This document shows positions 55,755 through 64,000 of a DNA stretch of 64,000 bases, piece by piece. Where the stretch lies: positions 248,001-312,000 of the forward strand of contig NZ_RXFT01000008.1 of the NCBI RefSeq assembly GCF_003952165.1, given 5' to 3'. The notes beneath the pieces are model-generated. The model was given only the letters and a program-made list of their open reading frames with translations, was not told the DNA's origin and did no database searches. This stretch comes from Variovorax guangxiensis. Its GTDB lineage: Bacteria > Pseudomonadota > Gammaproteobacteria > Burkholderiales > Burkholderiaceae_C. A program made the position numbers and the translations under genes. The stretch's first letter is position 1. Every line of letters begins with the position of its first letter.

Positions 55755-57017
55755 ATGAATTCGACCCTTCAAGCACCGCGCGTGCGCCGCGCCGCGCTCG
55801 CCTTCATCTTCGTCACGGTGCTGATCGACTTCCTCGCGTTCGGCCTGATCCTTCCAGGCCTGCCGCATCTGGTGGAGCGGCTGGCCGGCGGCAGCGCCGC
55901 GACCGCGGCGTACTGGATCGCGGTGTTCGGCACGGCGTTCGCGGCGATCCAATTCGTGTGCTCGCCGGTGCTGGGCGCGCTGTCCGATCGCTTCGGGCGG
56001 CGGCCTGTGATCCTGCTGTCATGCCTGGGCCTTGCCGTCGACTTCGTGTTCATGGCCCTTGCCGACAGCCTGCCGTGGCTCTTCATCGGCCGCGTGGTGT
56101 CGGGCGTGTTCTCGGCCAGCCTCACCACCGCCAATGCCTACATCGCCGACGTGACGGCGCCGGAAGAAAGAGCCAGGAGCTACGGTATCGTGGGCGCGGC
56201 CTTCGGCGTGGGCCTGGTGCTCGGTCCGGTGCTCGGCGGCCAGTTGAGCCACGTCGATGCCCGCCTGCCGTTCTGGTTCGCGGCCGGCCTCACGATGCTC
56301 AACTTCTGCTACGGGTGGTTCGTGCTGCCCGAATCGCTGCCGCCAGAGCGGCGCAGCCGGAAGTTCGACTGGTCGCATGCCAACCCGGTCGGCTCGCTGA
56401 TGCTGCTGAAGCGCTATCCGCAGGTGTTCGGCCTGGCGGCGGTGATCTTCCTGGTCAACCTCGCGCAGTACGTGTACCCGAGCGTGTTCGTGCTCTTCGC
56501 CGACTACCGCTTCCAGTGGAAGGAAGACACCGTGGGCTGGGTGCTCGGCCTGGTGGGCGTGCTGAGCGTGGTGGTCAACGCGCTGCTGATCGGGCCGGGC
56601 GTGAAGCGTTTCGGCGAGCGCGCGGCGCTGCTGTTCGGGCTGGGTTGCGGCGTGCTGGGCTTCGCGATCTGCGGCGTGGCCGATGCCGTGGCGGTCTTCA
56701 TGCTCGCGCTGCCGTTGTGCACCTTGCTGGCCTTCGCGGGGCCGGCAGCGCAGGTGCTGGTCACGCGGCAGGTCGACGCGGCGCAGCAGGGGCGCATCCA
56801 GGGCGCGCTGACGAGCCTGGTGTCGGTGGCGGGCATCGTCGGGCCCGCGGCCTTCGCCGGAAGCTTCGGCTATTTCATCGGCGTGGACGCACCGGTGCAG
56901 CTGCCGGGCGCGCCGTTCTTCATTGCCGCACTGTTCCTGTGCGTGGGCACGCTGGTCGCCTGGCGCTGCACGCGGCCGGCGGCGGCCACAGGCGAAGCGG
57001 TGGTCGAGCCAACCTGA
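55755..57017 (+). CDS. MFS transporter of the TCR/Tet (DHA1) family
   Basis: 420 residues with 12 predicted helices. The TetA-like start (LIDFLAFGLILPGLPHLVER) is followed by MFS motif A in SPVLGALSDRFGRRPVILLS and motif C GAAFGVGLVLGPVLGG. It is closest in style to class A/C tetracycline exporters, but such homologues in environmental bacteria are mostly uncharacterised. It begins ten bases after the glycosyltransferase stop. Likely a proton-driven drug or metabolite exporter; no repressor of the TetR type is adjacent. Confidence 0.88.
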   Translation: MNSTLQAPRVRRAALAFIFVTVLIDFLAFGLILPGLPHLVERLAGGSAATAAYWIAVFGTAFAAIQFVCSPVLGALSDRFGRRPVILLSCLGLAVDFVFMALADSLPWLFIGRVVSGVFSASLTTANAYIADVTAPEERARSYGIVGAAFGVGLVLGPVLGGQLSHVDARLPFWFAAGLTMLNFCYGWFVLPESLPPERRSRKFDWSHANPVGSLMLLKRYPQVFGLAAVIFLVNLAQYVYPSVFVLFADYRFQWKEDTVGWVLGLVGVLSVVVNALLIGPGVKRFGERAALLFGLGCGVLGFAICGVADAVAVFMLALPLCTLLAFAGPAAQVLVTRQVDAAQQGRIQGALTSLVSVAGIVGPAAFAGSFGYFIGVDAPVQLPGAPFFIAALFLCVGTLVAWRCTRPAAATGEAVVEPT

Positions 57018-57125
57018 CCAACCTGACGGCGCGCCGGCTGCCGTCTCAGCGGATCGGGGCCGGCGCAAGTGGCCGCTCCCCCGTGCGACTGCGCGGTCGC
57101 GGGGTACTCGTCGGCCCGTCCGTAC

Positions 57126-57140
57126 GTAATTCCCCTTACG
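57126..57140 (+). promoter_or_regulatory. Shared motif GTAATTCCCCTTACG upstream of tctB
   Basis: Lies 125 bp before the tctB start and matches 12 of 15 bases of a site upstream of the MHS transporter (GTATTTACCCTTGCG, minus strand 63206-63192). The site is flanked by CGTAC. A FixJ/NarL-type response regulator encoded at 63262-63888 is the natural candidate to bind both. Confidence 0.45.
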
Positions 57141-57264
57141 GCTGCGTCAGATTGCAATCAGTTTGGCGCCAGAGCATGCAGGGGTCCGGACTTCCGCCCG
57201 GATGGAGACGATCAGCCCCGGTTTGCCGGTGCCGGTGATTTCGAAACCCATCGCACAAGAAGAG

Positions 57265-57687
57265 ATGAAAAACAGAACCCTTGTCAGAGGCTTGTTCCTC
57301 ATGGCGATAGCGCTGGCCTTCGGCCTGACCTCGCTTCGCTACCCCATCGGAGACTTGAGCCGTGCCGGCCCCGGTTTGTTCCCCGCCATGATCAGCGCGA
57401 TGCTGCTGGTGATCGCGGTTTCCACCGTGATCCGGTCGTTCTTCGTGGAGCGCGTGGCGCTGGAGTTCAACTTCAAGAACATCTCGCTGATCCTGGGCAG
57501 CCTCTGCGGCCTGGCGGTGATCTCCATGTACGTGAACATGATCGCCGGGATCATCTTCATGGTCTTCTGCTCGGGCTTCGCCGCGTCGTCCTACTCGGTC
57601 ATGCGCAACGTGAAGATCTCCGCCGGGCTGGTCGTCATGGCGCTGGCCCTGCAGAAGCTGCTCGGCCTGAACCTTCCGCTGTACTGA
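57265..57687 (+). CDS. tctB: Tripartite tricarboxylate transporter TctB-family small subunit
   Basis: 140 residues with four predicted helices: LVRGLFLMAIALAFGLTSLR, the segment GLFPAMISAMLLVIAVSTVI, a third at ISLILGSLCGLAVISMYVNM and a short final one ending LLGLNLPLY. TctB is the small membrane subunit of the citrate/tricarboxylate-type secondary transporter. ATG 57265 has AAGAAGAG before it; the longer in-frame start is rejected. Directly upstream of tctA, with a 16-bp gap. No tctC follows; the binding protein must be encoded elsewhere. Confidence 0.9.
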   Translation: MKNRTLVRGLFLMAIALAFGLTSLRYPIGDLSRAGPGLFPAMISAMLLVIAVSTVIRSFFVERVALEFNFKNISLILGSLCGLAVISMYVNMIAGIIFMVFCSGFAASSYSVMRNVKISAGLVVMALALQKLLGLNLPLY

Positions 57688-57703
57688 GGAAGGACCGAGC
57701 ATC

Positions 57704-59230
57704 ATGGAAGTCCTCAACAACCTCGCGTTCGGGTTCTCGCATGCCCTGACCATGCAGAACCTGCTGTTCTGCGCCATCGGCTGCACGGTGGGCACGCTCG
57801 TCGGCCTGCTGCCGGGCCTCGGCCCGCTGGCCACCATCAGCCTGCTGCTGCCGCTGACCTACTCCATTCCCACCACCGGCGCGCTCATCATGCTGGCCGG
57901 CATCTACTACGGCGCGCAGTACGGCGACAGCGTCAGCGCCATCACGATGAAGATCCCGCATGCGAGCAGCATCGTGGCCTGCATCGACGGCTATGCGATG
58001 ACGCTCAAGGGCCAGACGGGCCTCGCGCTCTTCACCGCGGGCTTCTCCAGCTTCATCGGCGGCACGGTCGCCATCCTGGTGCTGTCGTTCCTCGCGCCCG
58101 TGCTCGGTGAAGTGGCCTTCCTGTTCGGGCCCGCCGACTACGTCGCGATGATGCTCGTGGGCTTCGTGTGCGTGAGCTTCGTGACCACCGGCAGCCTGCT
58201 GAACGGCCTGGCGATGTGCATGATCGGCGTGCTGCTCGGCACCATCGGCACCGACGTGAACAGCGGCATGCAGCGCTTCACGCTCGACCTGCCGTTCCTG
58301 GTCGACGGCGTTGGCATCGTGAGCATCGCGCTGGGCTGCTTCGGCATTGCCGAGATCACCAAGAACCTCGACTCGCGCGAGGAGCGCTCGCCCTTCAACG
58401 GCAAGATCAACCTGATCCCGACCTGGGCCGAGTTCAAGCGGATCATTCCGAGCGCCCTGCGCGGCAGCGCGGTCGGCTCCTTCCTGGGCATCCTGCCCGG
58501 CGGCGGCCCGACCATCGCCCAGTTCGCCGCCTACGCGATCGACAAGAAGGTCAGCAAGTACAAGCATGAGATCGGCACCGGCTGCATCGAAGGCGTGGCC
58601 GGCCAGGCCGCGGCCGACGAGGCCGCCGCGCGCACCAGCTTCATTCCGCTGATGAGCATCGGCATCCCCGAGAACGCCGTCATGGCGCTGATGCTGGCCG
58701 CCTTCATCATCAAGGGCATCCAGCCCGGCCCGAACATGATCGGCAGCCACCCCGAACTGTTCTGGGGCCTGGTGGCCAGCATGTGGATCGGCAACGTTTT
58801 CCTGCTGGTGCTGAACGTGCCGCTGGTGCGCTACTGGCTGTCGGTGTTCAAGATTCCGTACGCGGTGCTGTTCCCGTCGATCCTGTTCTTCTGCTGCATC
58901 GGCACCTACAGCGTGAACAACAGCCTCGAGGACATCTTCATCACCGCCGCCTTCGGCTTCATGGGCTACATGTTCATGCGGCTGGAGCTCGAAGCTGCGC
59001 CGCTGATGCTGGGCTTCATTCTCGGCCCGATGCTGGAGGAGAACTTCCGCCGCGCCATGCTGCTGAGCCGCGGCAGCTTCGGCATCTTCGCCACGCGCCC
59101 GATCAGCGCCACGCTGCTGAGCCTGGTCGGCGTGTTCATCGTGTGGCAGGTGACTTCGTTCCTGATCAAGGTGCGCAAGAACAAGGGCGCGGCCCTGCCG
59201 CCGCAACCCGTGGCGGCGATGGAGGAATAA
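57704..59230 (+). CDS. tctA: Tripartite tricarboxylate transporter TctA-family permease
   Basis: 508 residues, about 12 helices. The N-terminal signature GCTVGTLVGLLPGLGPLATI and its inverted-repeat partner near 250-270 (GSAVGSFLGILPGGGPTIAQ) are the two hallmark loops. ADEAAARTSFIPLMSIGIPE is another family block. It drives ion-coupled uptake of a carboxylic acid delivered by a periplasmic Bug/TctC protein. GAGGAAGGA precedes ATG 57704. Second gene of a tctB-tctA unit. Confidence 0.95.
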   Translation: MEVLNNLAFGFSHALTMQNLLFCAIGCTVGTLVGLLPGLGPLATISLLLPLTYSIPTTGALIMLAGIYYGAQYGDSVSAITMKIPHASSIVACIDGYAMTLKGQTGLALFTAGFSSFIGGTVAILVLSFLAPVLGEVAFLFGPADYVAMMLVGFVCVSFVTTGSLLNGLAMCMIGVLLGTIGTDVNSGMQRFTLDLPFLVDGVGIVSIALGCFGIAEITKNLDSREERSPFNGKINLIPTWAEFKRIIPSALRGSAVGSFLGILPGGGPTIAQFAAYAIDKKVSKYKHEIGTGCIEGVAGQAAADEAAARTSFIPLMSIGIPENAVMALMLAAFIIKGIQPGPNMIGSHPELFWGLVASMWIGNVFLLVLNVPLVRYWLSVFKIPYAVLFPSILFFCCIGTYSVNNSLEDIFITAAFGFMGYMFMRLELEAAPLMLGFILGPMLEENFRRAMLLSRGSFGIFATRPISATLLSLVGVFIVWQVTSFLIKVRKNKGAALPPQPVAAMEE

Positions 59231-59339
59231 ACACGCCTGCCGGCCGCTTCGGCGGCAAGCAACGATAGACCTGTTCGCCGCGTTGCCCGCCTGGGTAACG
59301 CGGCGAACTGCTTTGAGGTGGCCCCGTTCGCGCGCACCG

Positions 59340-60245
59340 TCAGTGCATGCGCGCGAACTTCCCCGGCGGCTGCCCCACATGCCGGCTGAACGCCGTGCTG
59401 AAGGTGCTGGCCGAACCGTAGCCCACCCGCTCGGCCACTTCCGCGATCGCAAGCTCGTCGCCGCGCAGAAGCTGCTTGGCCAGGGCCATGCGCCACGACA
59501 GCAGATATTCCATCGGCGGCATGCCGACAGCGCGGCTGAAGCGGTCGAAGAAGGCGGAGCGCGATAGCGCGCTCTTGCGCGCCAGCTGTTCCACCGTCCA
59601 GCCGCGGGCGGGGTCGCCATGCATGTGGCGGAACGCAGCCGCGAGCCGCTTGTCCGCCAGGCCGCGCAGCAGACCGGGCGGCGCCTCTTCGCCGGAGGTG
59701 GTGCGCAGCGCTTCCACCAGCAGCACTTCCACGAGCCGGATTAGCACCAGCTCGCGGCCCGGCCGGCGCTCCAGCGATTCCTCGCGCACCAGCTGCGTCA
59801 GCAGCGGAAGCTTCTGCGAACCCCGCACGTGCAGCACGGCGGGAAGCAGCGACACCAGCATCGCCGAATCGGGCGAGTCGAACTCGAAGTAGCCGCCCAG
59901 CATCCGTACCTCGGGCCGGCCGCCGCGCGTGCCGTGGCGTATCTCGCTGCCGCTCGTGTCCATGGCCGCCTTGCGCGCGTCGATGGGCACCGGCGTGCCC
60001 GGCTCCAGGCTCGTCATCGTGAAGCCGGGCGTGGTGGGCAGCAGCACGAAGTCTCCCGCGGTGAGCGTCAGCGTTTCCTCTCCATCGACCGACAGCAGGC
60101 AACTGCCTTCGAGCAACGCGCAGAAGCTCGGCAGGCCGAACTGCGTGTAACGCACGCCCCAGCGCCCGGCCCCGCTGATCACCTTCGAGAACACCGCCCG
60201 GGGCTTGAGCAGCGCGATCACATGCGACAGCGGGTCGATGGCCAT
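59340..60245 (-). CDS. AraC-family regulator with cupin-type N-terminal domain
   Basis: 301 residues. The N-terminal half is the cupin_6-type ligand domain common in AraC regulators of quinone- or aldehyde-responsive genes (GRWGVRYTQFGLPSFCALLE, LTLTAGDFVLLPTTPGFTM). The C-terminal ~100 residues carry two HTH motifs (TVEQLARKSALSRSAFFDRF and LAIAEVAERVGYGSASTFST). It is divergent from an SDR oxidoreductase gene with 115 bp between, the common arrangement in which the regulator activates that gene. Confidence 0.92.
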   Translation of the reverse strand: MAIDPLSHVIALLKPRAVFSKVISGAGRWGVRYTQFGLPSFCALLEGSCLLSVDGEETLTLTAGDFVLLPTTPGFTMTSLEPGTPVPIDARKAAMDTSGSEIRHGTRGGRPEVRMLGGYFEFDSPDSAMLVSLLPAVLHVRGSQKLPLLTQLVREESLERRPGRELVLIRLVEVLLVEALRTTSGEEAPPGLLRGLADKRLAAAFRHMHGDPARGWTVEQLARKSALSRSAFFDRFSRAVGMPPMEYLLSWRMALAKQLLRGDELAIAEVAERVGYGSASTFSTAFSRHVGQPPGKFARMH

Positions 60246-60360
60246 GGGTGGACTTTCACAAACAAATGATGGACTGATGATTGTAGATAGTCCGGTAGGT
60301 CGAGCCTATCGTACGAGTTCCTTCCAACCGCTCGTTCACTTACCCATTCAGAGGACCACC

Positions 60361-61110
60361 ATGAAGACTGTTCTGATCACCGGCTGCTCGTCCGGCTACG
60401 GCCTTGCCACTGCGCGCCATTTCCATGCTCAAGGCTGGAACGTCGTCGCGACCATGCGCAAGCCGCAAGACGGACTTTTCGAAGACTCCCCGCGCATGCG
60501 CGTGCTTGCGCTCGACGTGACGCGGCCCGAGAGCATCGTCGCCGCGCTGGACGCGGCAGGCCCTGTCGACGTGCTCGTCAACAACGCCGGCATCGGCCTG
60601 TTCGGTGCCTTCGAGGCCACGCCGATGGCGACGACGCGCGAGCTCTTCGAGACCAACACCTTCGGCGTGATGGCCATGACGCAGGCCGTGCTGCCCGCGT
60701 TCCGCGAGCGCCGCGGGGGCGTGGTCGTCAACGTGACTTCGAGCGCGACCCTTGCGCCCATGCCCCTGGTTGCGGTCTACACCGCCAGCAAGACGGCGGT
60801 CGAGGGCTTCACGGCCTCGCTGGCTCACGAACTGAGGGCATTCGATGTCGCCGTGAAGCTCGTCGAACCCGGCTACGCGCCCACGACGCGATTCACCGAG
60901 AACGGTGGCGAGCGGATGCAGGGCCTGATCACCGAGCCGTATGCGCCCCTTGCTCAGTCGATCTTCGGTGCGCTGGCGCAGGCCACGCAACTGACGAAGG
61001 AGTTGGATGTCGCCGAGGCGGTCTGGCGCGCGGCGAACGATGCGACGGGGCAACTGCGATTTCCGGCGGGCGCCGACGCGGTCGCGCTGGCGCAGCGGGG
61101 CGCGGGTTGA
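60361..61110 (+). CDS. Short-chain dehydrogenase/reductase (SDR)
   Basis: 249 residues, classical SDR: cofactor motif TGCSSGYG, NNAG element, and the Ser-Tyr-Lys triad in NVTSSATL and YTASK. MRKPQDG after the second strand suggests NADP preference. The start ATG 60361 follows GAGGACCACC. The substrate is unknown; its divergent AraC neighbour with a cupin domain suggests it is induced by a small carbonyl or aromatic compound. Confidence 0.92.
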   Translation: MKTVLITGCSSGYGLATARHFHAQGWNVVATMRKPQDGLFEDSPRMRVLALDVTRPESIVAALDAAGPVDVLVNNAGIGLFGAFEATPMATTRELFETNTFGVMAMTQAVLPAFRERRGGVVVNVTSSATLAPMPLVAVYTASKTAVEGFTASLAHELRAFDVAVKLVEPGYAPTTRFTENGGERMQGLITEPYAPLAQSIFGALAQATQLTKELDVAEAVWRAANDATGQLRFPAGADAVALAQRGAG

Positions 61111-61138
61111 GGCAGCCGTCCGGCGCCGGCCGCGAGCT

Positions 61139-61591
61139 TCAGCCTGCCGTTGCCGCAGTTGCGGTCGCAGGCGCAGGTGCAGATGCAGATGCAGATGCAG
61201 ATGCAATCGCAGCCGCGGTGGCCGGCGAGGCCTCGGGCTCGCACTGCAGCGCGCTGTCGGTGCCGGGGATGGGCGCGGTGAGGATCTGGGCCAGCCAGTG
61301 GTCGAGCGTGTCGTCCGGCGGTGCTGTGGGGCGATGCTCGCGGGCCGAGGGCTCCGCGGCGCCGGAGGCTCCGCGGGTGATGGGGCTCACCTCGTCGGGA
61401 AACCATCTGAAGATGCTGACCTGACTCTTGTAGCCATCACCCGAGCGCACGAAGAGGAATCCCTGCTGTGCGTTGCCTTCCGCGTCGACCGGGACACCGG
61501 CAGCCCGAAGGGCCGTGACCCTTGCGCCGGTTTCCATGTCGCGCGGCAGCTTCAAGGTGATGCTTGCGTTGTGGACCATCCGTCTCGCCAT
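61139..61591 (-). CDS. Uncharacterised protein with Ala-Ser repeat tail
   Basis: 150 residues from ATG 61591 with GAGGG upstream. The first ~75 residues form a compact domain (HNASITLKLPRDMETGARVT, GFLFVRSGDGYKSQVSIFRW), followed by a Pro/Ala region and a low-complexity tail (AIASASASASAPAPATATAA). The tail is coded by a hexanucleotide repeat. It lies 113 bp downstream of the MHS transporter on the same strand. No family known. Confidence 0.6.
   Translation of the reverse strand: MARRMVHNASITLKLPRDMETGARVTALRAAGVPVDAEGNAQQGFLFVRSGDGYKSQVSIFRWFPDEVSPITRGASGAAEPSAREHRPTAPPDDTLDHWLAQILTAPIPGTDSALQCEPEASPATAAAIASASASASAPAPATATAATAG
61179..61202. repeat. Hexanucleotide tandem repeat (GCAGAT)4
   Basis: Four perfect copies, with one degenerate copy (GCAGGT) before them, code for alternating Ser-Ala on the minus strand. 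Length changes would keep the reading frame and only shorten or lengthen the tail. Confidence 0.8.
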
Positions 61592-61704
61592 GTTCGTACC
61601 CTCATGCTTTCTTGCGGCTCGCTGACTCGAAAAGCTTTCCCAGGGGCCCGCGTTTTTTTGAGGGAGGCGCGGGCCTCCCGGAACTTCATTGCGGTAGTGC
61701 CTGC

Positions 61705-63057
61705 CTACTTGTCGTGATGCAGGTAGCTCGCCTGCTTCGGCAGCAGCAGGCTCACGGTGAAGGCCACGACCATCATTGCCGTCACGTACCAGTAGAAGTA
61801 GGACTCGTGCCCGATCGACTTCAGGCCCAGCGCCACGTACTCGGCGCTGCCGCCGAAGATCGCGTTGCCCACCGCGTAGGAGAGGCCAACGCCCAGTGCG
61901 CGGATCTCGGGCGGGAACATCTCCGCCTTCACGATGCCGCTGATCGAGGTGTAGAAGCTCACCACCGCCAGCGCGAGGGTGATGAGCGCACCTGCCACCA
62001 GCGGGCTGCCGACGTTCTGCAGGTTGCTCAGCACGGGCACCGTCATCAGCGCGCCCAGGGCGCCGAACAGCAGCATGTTGCTGCGGCGGCCGATGCGGTC
62101 CGACAGTGCGCCGAACAGCGGCTGCATGCACATGTAGATGAACAGGCAGGCCGTCATCACGTTGCTGGCGGTCTTGATCGACATGCCGGCGGAGTTCACC
62201 AGGTACTTCTGCATGTACGTGGTGAAGGTGTAGAAGATCAGCGAGCCGCCGGCCGTGTAGCCGAGCACCACGAAGAAGGCGCGCTTGTGATGGGTGAAGA
62301 GCTCGCGCATCGTGCCCGCGCCCTTGGCGGCGCGGGTCTTGTTGCTGGCGGTCTCGGTCAGCGTGCGGCGCAGCATCAGCGCCACAACGGCCGCCACGGC
62401 GCCGAGCACGAAGGGAATGCGCCAGCCCCAGGCCTTGAGCTCGGCCTCGTCGAGCACCTGCTGCAGCACCACAACGACCACCACCGCGAGCAACTGGCCG
62501 CCGATCAGCGTGACGTACTGGAACGACGAGAAGAAGCCGCGCTGGCCGCGCATCGCCACTTCGCTCATGTAGGTGGCGGTGGTGCCGTATTCGCCACCCA
62601 CCGACAGGCCTTGCAGCAGCCGCGCAAGCAGCAGCAGCGCCGGAGCGGCCGCGCCGATCTGCGCATAGGTGGGCAGGCAGGCGATGACCAGCGAGCCCAC
62701 GCACATCATGACCACCGAGGTCACCATCGAAGTCTTGCGGCCCTTGCGGTCGGCGATGCGGCCGAACAGCCAGCCGCCGATCGGGCGCATCAGGAAGCCG
62801 GCGGCGAACACGCCGGCGGTGTTCAGCAGCTGCACCGTGGGGTCGGACTTGGGGAAGAAGGCGGGCGCGAAATAGATGGCGCAGAAGGCGTAGACGTAGA
62901 AGTCGAACCACTCCACCAGGTTGCCGGACGAGGCGGCGAAGATGGCGAAGATGCGCTTGCGCTTTTCCTCGAAGGTGTAGGGCGTGTTGTTGTTGGCGGT
63001 GGCGGGTGCCGCGTCGGGGCTGGAAGCGCCGGCGGCCGCGCTTGCGATGGCGGTCAT
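61705..63057 (-). CDS. MFS metabolite:proton symporter (MHS family)
   Basis: 450 residues, 12 helices. MHS-family landmarks: SSGNLVEWFDFYVYAFCAIY at helix 1, RPIGGWLFGRIADRKGRKTS (motif A), LQGLSVGGEYGTTATYMSEV and the second motif A in ALSDRIGRRSNMLL. Relatives import alpha-ketoglutarate, shikimate, citrate or proline/betaine; the start and FAPAFFPKSDPTVQLLNTAG favour a dicarboxylate/alpha-ketoglutarate type. The 204-bp upstream region holds a motif shared with tctB. A two-component system is encoded just upstream on the same strand. Confidence 0.92.
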   Translation of the reverse strand: MTAIASAAAGASSPDAAPATANNNTPYTFEEKRKRIFAIFAASSGNLVEWFDFYVYAFCAIYFAPAFFPKSDPTVQLLNTAGVFAAGFLMRPIGGWLFGRIADRKGRKTSMVTSVVMMCVGSLVIACLPTYAQIGAAAPALLLLARLLQGLSVGGEYGTTATYMSEVAMRGQRGFFSSFQYVTLIGGQLLAVVVVVVLQQVLDEAELKAWGWRIPFVLGAVAAVVALMLRRTLTETASNKTRAAKGAGTMRELFTHHKRAFFVVLGYTAGGSLIFYTFTTYMQKYLVNSAGMSIKTASNVMTACLFIYMCMQPLFGALSDRIGRRSNMLLFGALGALMTVPVLSNLQNVGSPLVAGALITLALAVVSFYTSISGIVKAEMFPPEIRALGVGLSYAVGNAIFGGSAEYVALGLKSIGHESYFYWYVTAMMVVAFTVSLLLPKQASYLHHDK

Positions 63058-63191
63058 GAAAGGGGTCCTTGTCTCTGGCTGCGGCCCGCGGCGTTAAGAA
63101 GAAAAGGCACGCGGGGGCCGTTGCGGCGAGTCTGTCCGGCCGGTGCAGCGCTGTCGTCCGTAACCGGCCGTTGGCCGTCTACGTATCGGTA

Positions 63192-63206
63192 CGCAAGGGT
63201 AAATAC
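63192..63206 (-). promoter_or_regulatory. Shared motif GTATTTACCCTTGCG upstream of the MHS transporter
   Basis: On the minus strand, about 135 bp before the transporter start, followed by GTACCGATACGTA. It matches the tctB-upstream site in 12 of 15 positions. The core TTTACCCTTG also occurs once at 7355-7364 beside the GntR gene, which may be chance. Confidence 0.45.
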
Positions 63207-63261
63207 CTAGATTGGGGCCGCGACGGGCGTGCGCCGTCGGCGGTGGCCGGTGCCCGGCAAG

Positions 63262-63888
63262 CTACAGCAAGTGCTCCCGCAGGAACCGATCCAGCTGATG
63301 GCTGTTCGCCAGCCCCAGCTTCGCGAACACGTGCGCCCGGTGCGTTTCCACCGTGCGCTGCTCCAGCGGGGCGAGTTCCTGCGCGATCTGCTTGTTGGGC
63401 TTGCCCTCGGCGACCAGCCGGGCGACCTGCATCTCGCGCGGGGTGAGCTTGTCCCACAGCGCCTGCGCGGCCTGGCGGGCCTGGCGGCGGGTGGCGATCT
63501 CGCCGGCCTGTTGCAGGGCGCGGGCGATGGTGTCGAGCAGGCGCTCGTCGTTGCAGGGTTTCTCGAGCCAGCCGAAGGCGCCGTTCTGAACGGCTTCCAC
63601 GGCCATGGGAATGTCGCCGTGGCCCGAGAGGAAGATGACCACGAGCGGGCTGTCCTGCGTGCGCAGCGTGTCGAACACCTGCAGGCCGCTCATGCCTTCC
63701 ATGCGCAAGTCCATGATCACGCAGCCGGCGCGCTGCAGGTCGGTGCCTTCGAGGAAGGCTTCGCCCGAGGCGAAGGTCTGCACCGCGTAGCCGCGCGACA
63801 GCAGCAGCAGGCCGAGCGAGCGGCGCACGGCCTCGTCGTCGTCCACGATGCACAGGTTGTTGGCGGGAGCGGCGCTGTTGTGGGTCAT
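63262..63888 (-). CDS. FixJ/NarL-type response regulator
   Basis: 208 residues. A complete receiver domain: acidic pocket IVDDDEA (residues 14-20), phospho-acceptor D60 in VIMDLRMEGMSG, Ser 88 in FLSGHGD and K110 in WLEKP. The C-terminal LuxR HTH is LTPREMQVARLVAEGKPNKQ and the helix ERHRAH-like segment TVETHRAHVFAKLGL. ATG 63888 overlaps the histidine kinase stop by 4 bp, so kinase and regulator form one operon. Probable target: the MHS transporter immediately downstream, and perhaps tctBA. Confidence 0.93.
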   Translation of the reverse strand: MTHNSAAPANNLCIVDDDEAVRRSLGLLLLSRGYAVQTFASGEAFLEGTDLQRAGCVIMDLRMEGMSGLQVFDTLRTQDSPLVVIFLSGHGDIPMAVEAVQNGAFGWLEKPCNDERLLDTIARALQQAGEIATRRQARQAAQALWDKLTPREMQVARLVAEGKPNKQIAQELAPLEQRTVETHRAHVFAKLGLANSHQLDRFLREHLL

Positions 63889-64000
63889 GTCGGTGGCGAT
63901 ATTTCCAGCTCGAGGGTGAAGACTGTGCCACCGCCCGGACGGTCGGCAAAGGTGAGGCGGCCCCTGTGCGCCTCGACGATGGTGCGGCAGATGTTCAGGC
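63885..64000 (-). CDS. Sensor histidine kinase, C-terminal end only
   Basis: Only the last 37 residues are in the window: LNICRTIVEAHRGRLTFADR, then PGGGTVFTLELE, the G2-box end of a HATPase_c domain. The stop overlaps the response-regulator start (ATGA). The sensor part and membrane topology lie beyond the window. Confidence 0.9.
   Translation of the reverse strand, partial: LNICRTIVEAHRGRLTFADRPGGGTVFTLELEISPPT

Overview
The window is GC-rich chromosomal DNA from a betaproteobacterium of the order Burkholderiales. The best guess is Comamonadaceae, close to Variovorax. This is inferred from gene content: Bug-type and tripartite tricarboxylate transporter parts, a gcl-hyi-garR glyoxylate operon, MaeB-type malic enzyme, many GntR/LysR/AraC regulators with organic-acid transporters, and an ESPR-type trimeric autotransporter. 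I see no rRNA, tRNA, CRISPR array, transposase or phage structural gene.

Layout. 1-3.5 kb: the 5' part of a giant DUF5801-repeat surface protein (minus strand) divergent from a LuxR-type regulator. 3.5-8.1 kb: a catabolic operon (superfamily lyase, Bug binding protein, class II fumarase) under a divergent HutC-type GntR regulator with twin palindromic operators. 8.2-10.8 kb: a NitT/TauT-type ABC importer. 11-15 kb: malic enzyme MaeB and a halogenase-like flavoprotein. 15-19.8 kb: gcl-hyi-garR with a divergent LysR regulator; two copies of a dispersed hairpin repeat sit in this operon. 19.8-23 kb: carotenoid oxygenase, DUF2141 protein, AI-2E exporter.

23.2-31 kb: an Rhs polymorphic-toxin locus. 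One full-length Rhs protein with its toxin tip and immunity gene is followed by an AT-rich array of broken Rhs tips, each with its own downstream immunity-like gene. 31-33.3 kb: dctA with a GntR/FCD regulator and very strong palindromic operators. 33.4-38.6 kb: a phosphoesterase, a nucleotidyltransferase-like protein and a run of small proteins (PPC/DUF296, CBS, DUF427, secreted charged proteins).

39-50.3 kb is a cell-surface region. A plus-strand operon encodes an HlyD-type adaptor, an exported glycosidase-like protein and one open frame joining a BcsA-like polysaccharide synthase (with a degenerate PilZ region) to a TolC/NodT-type outer-membrane lipoprotein. Facing it are a YadA-type adhesin and its OmpA/BamE-like lipoprotein partner. 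I regard the synthase-adaptor-OMF set as the best candidate for an undescribed export system, with the Rhs orphan array second.

50.7-64 kb: a PASTA-like periplasmic protein, DUF72, an LRR-DUF1963 protein, a glycosyltransferase, a TetA-like exporter, tctB-tctA without tctC, an AraC/SDR pair, a small repeat-tailed protein, an MHS-family transporter, and a FixJ-type response regulator with the end of its histidine kinase. A shared 15-bp motif upstream of tctB and of the MHS transporter suggests both are controlled by that two-component system.
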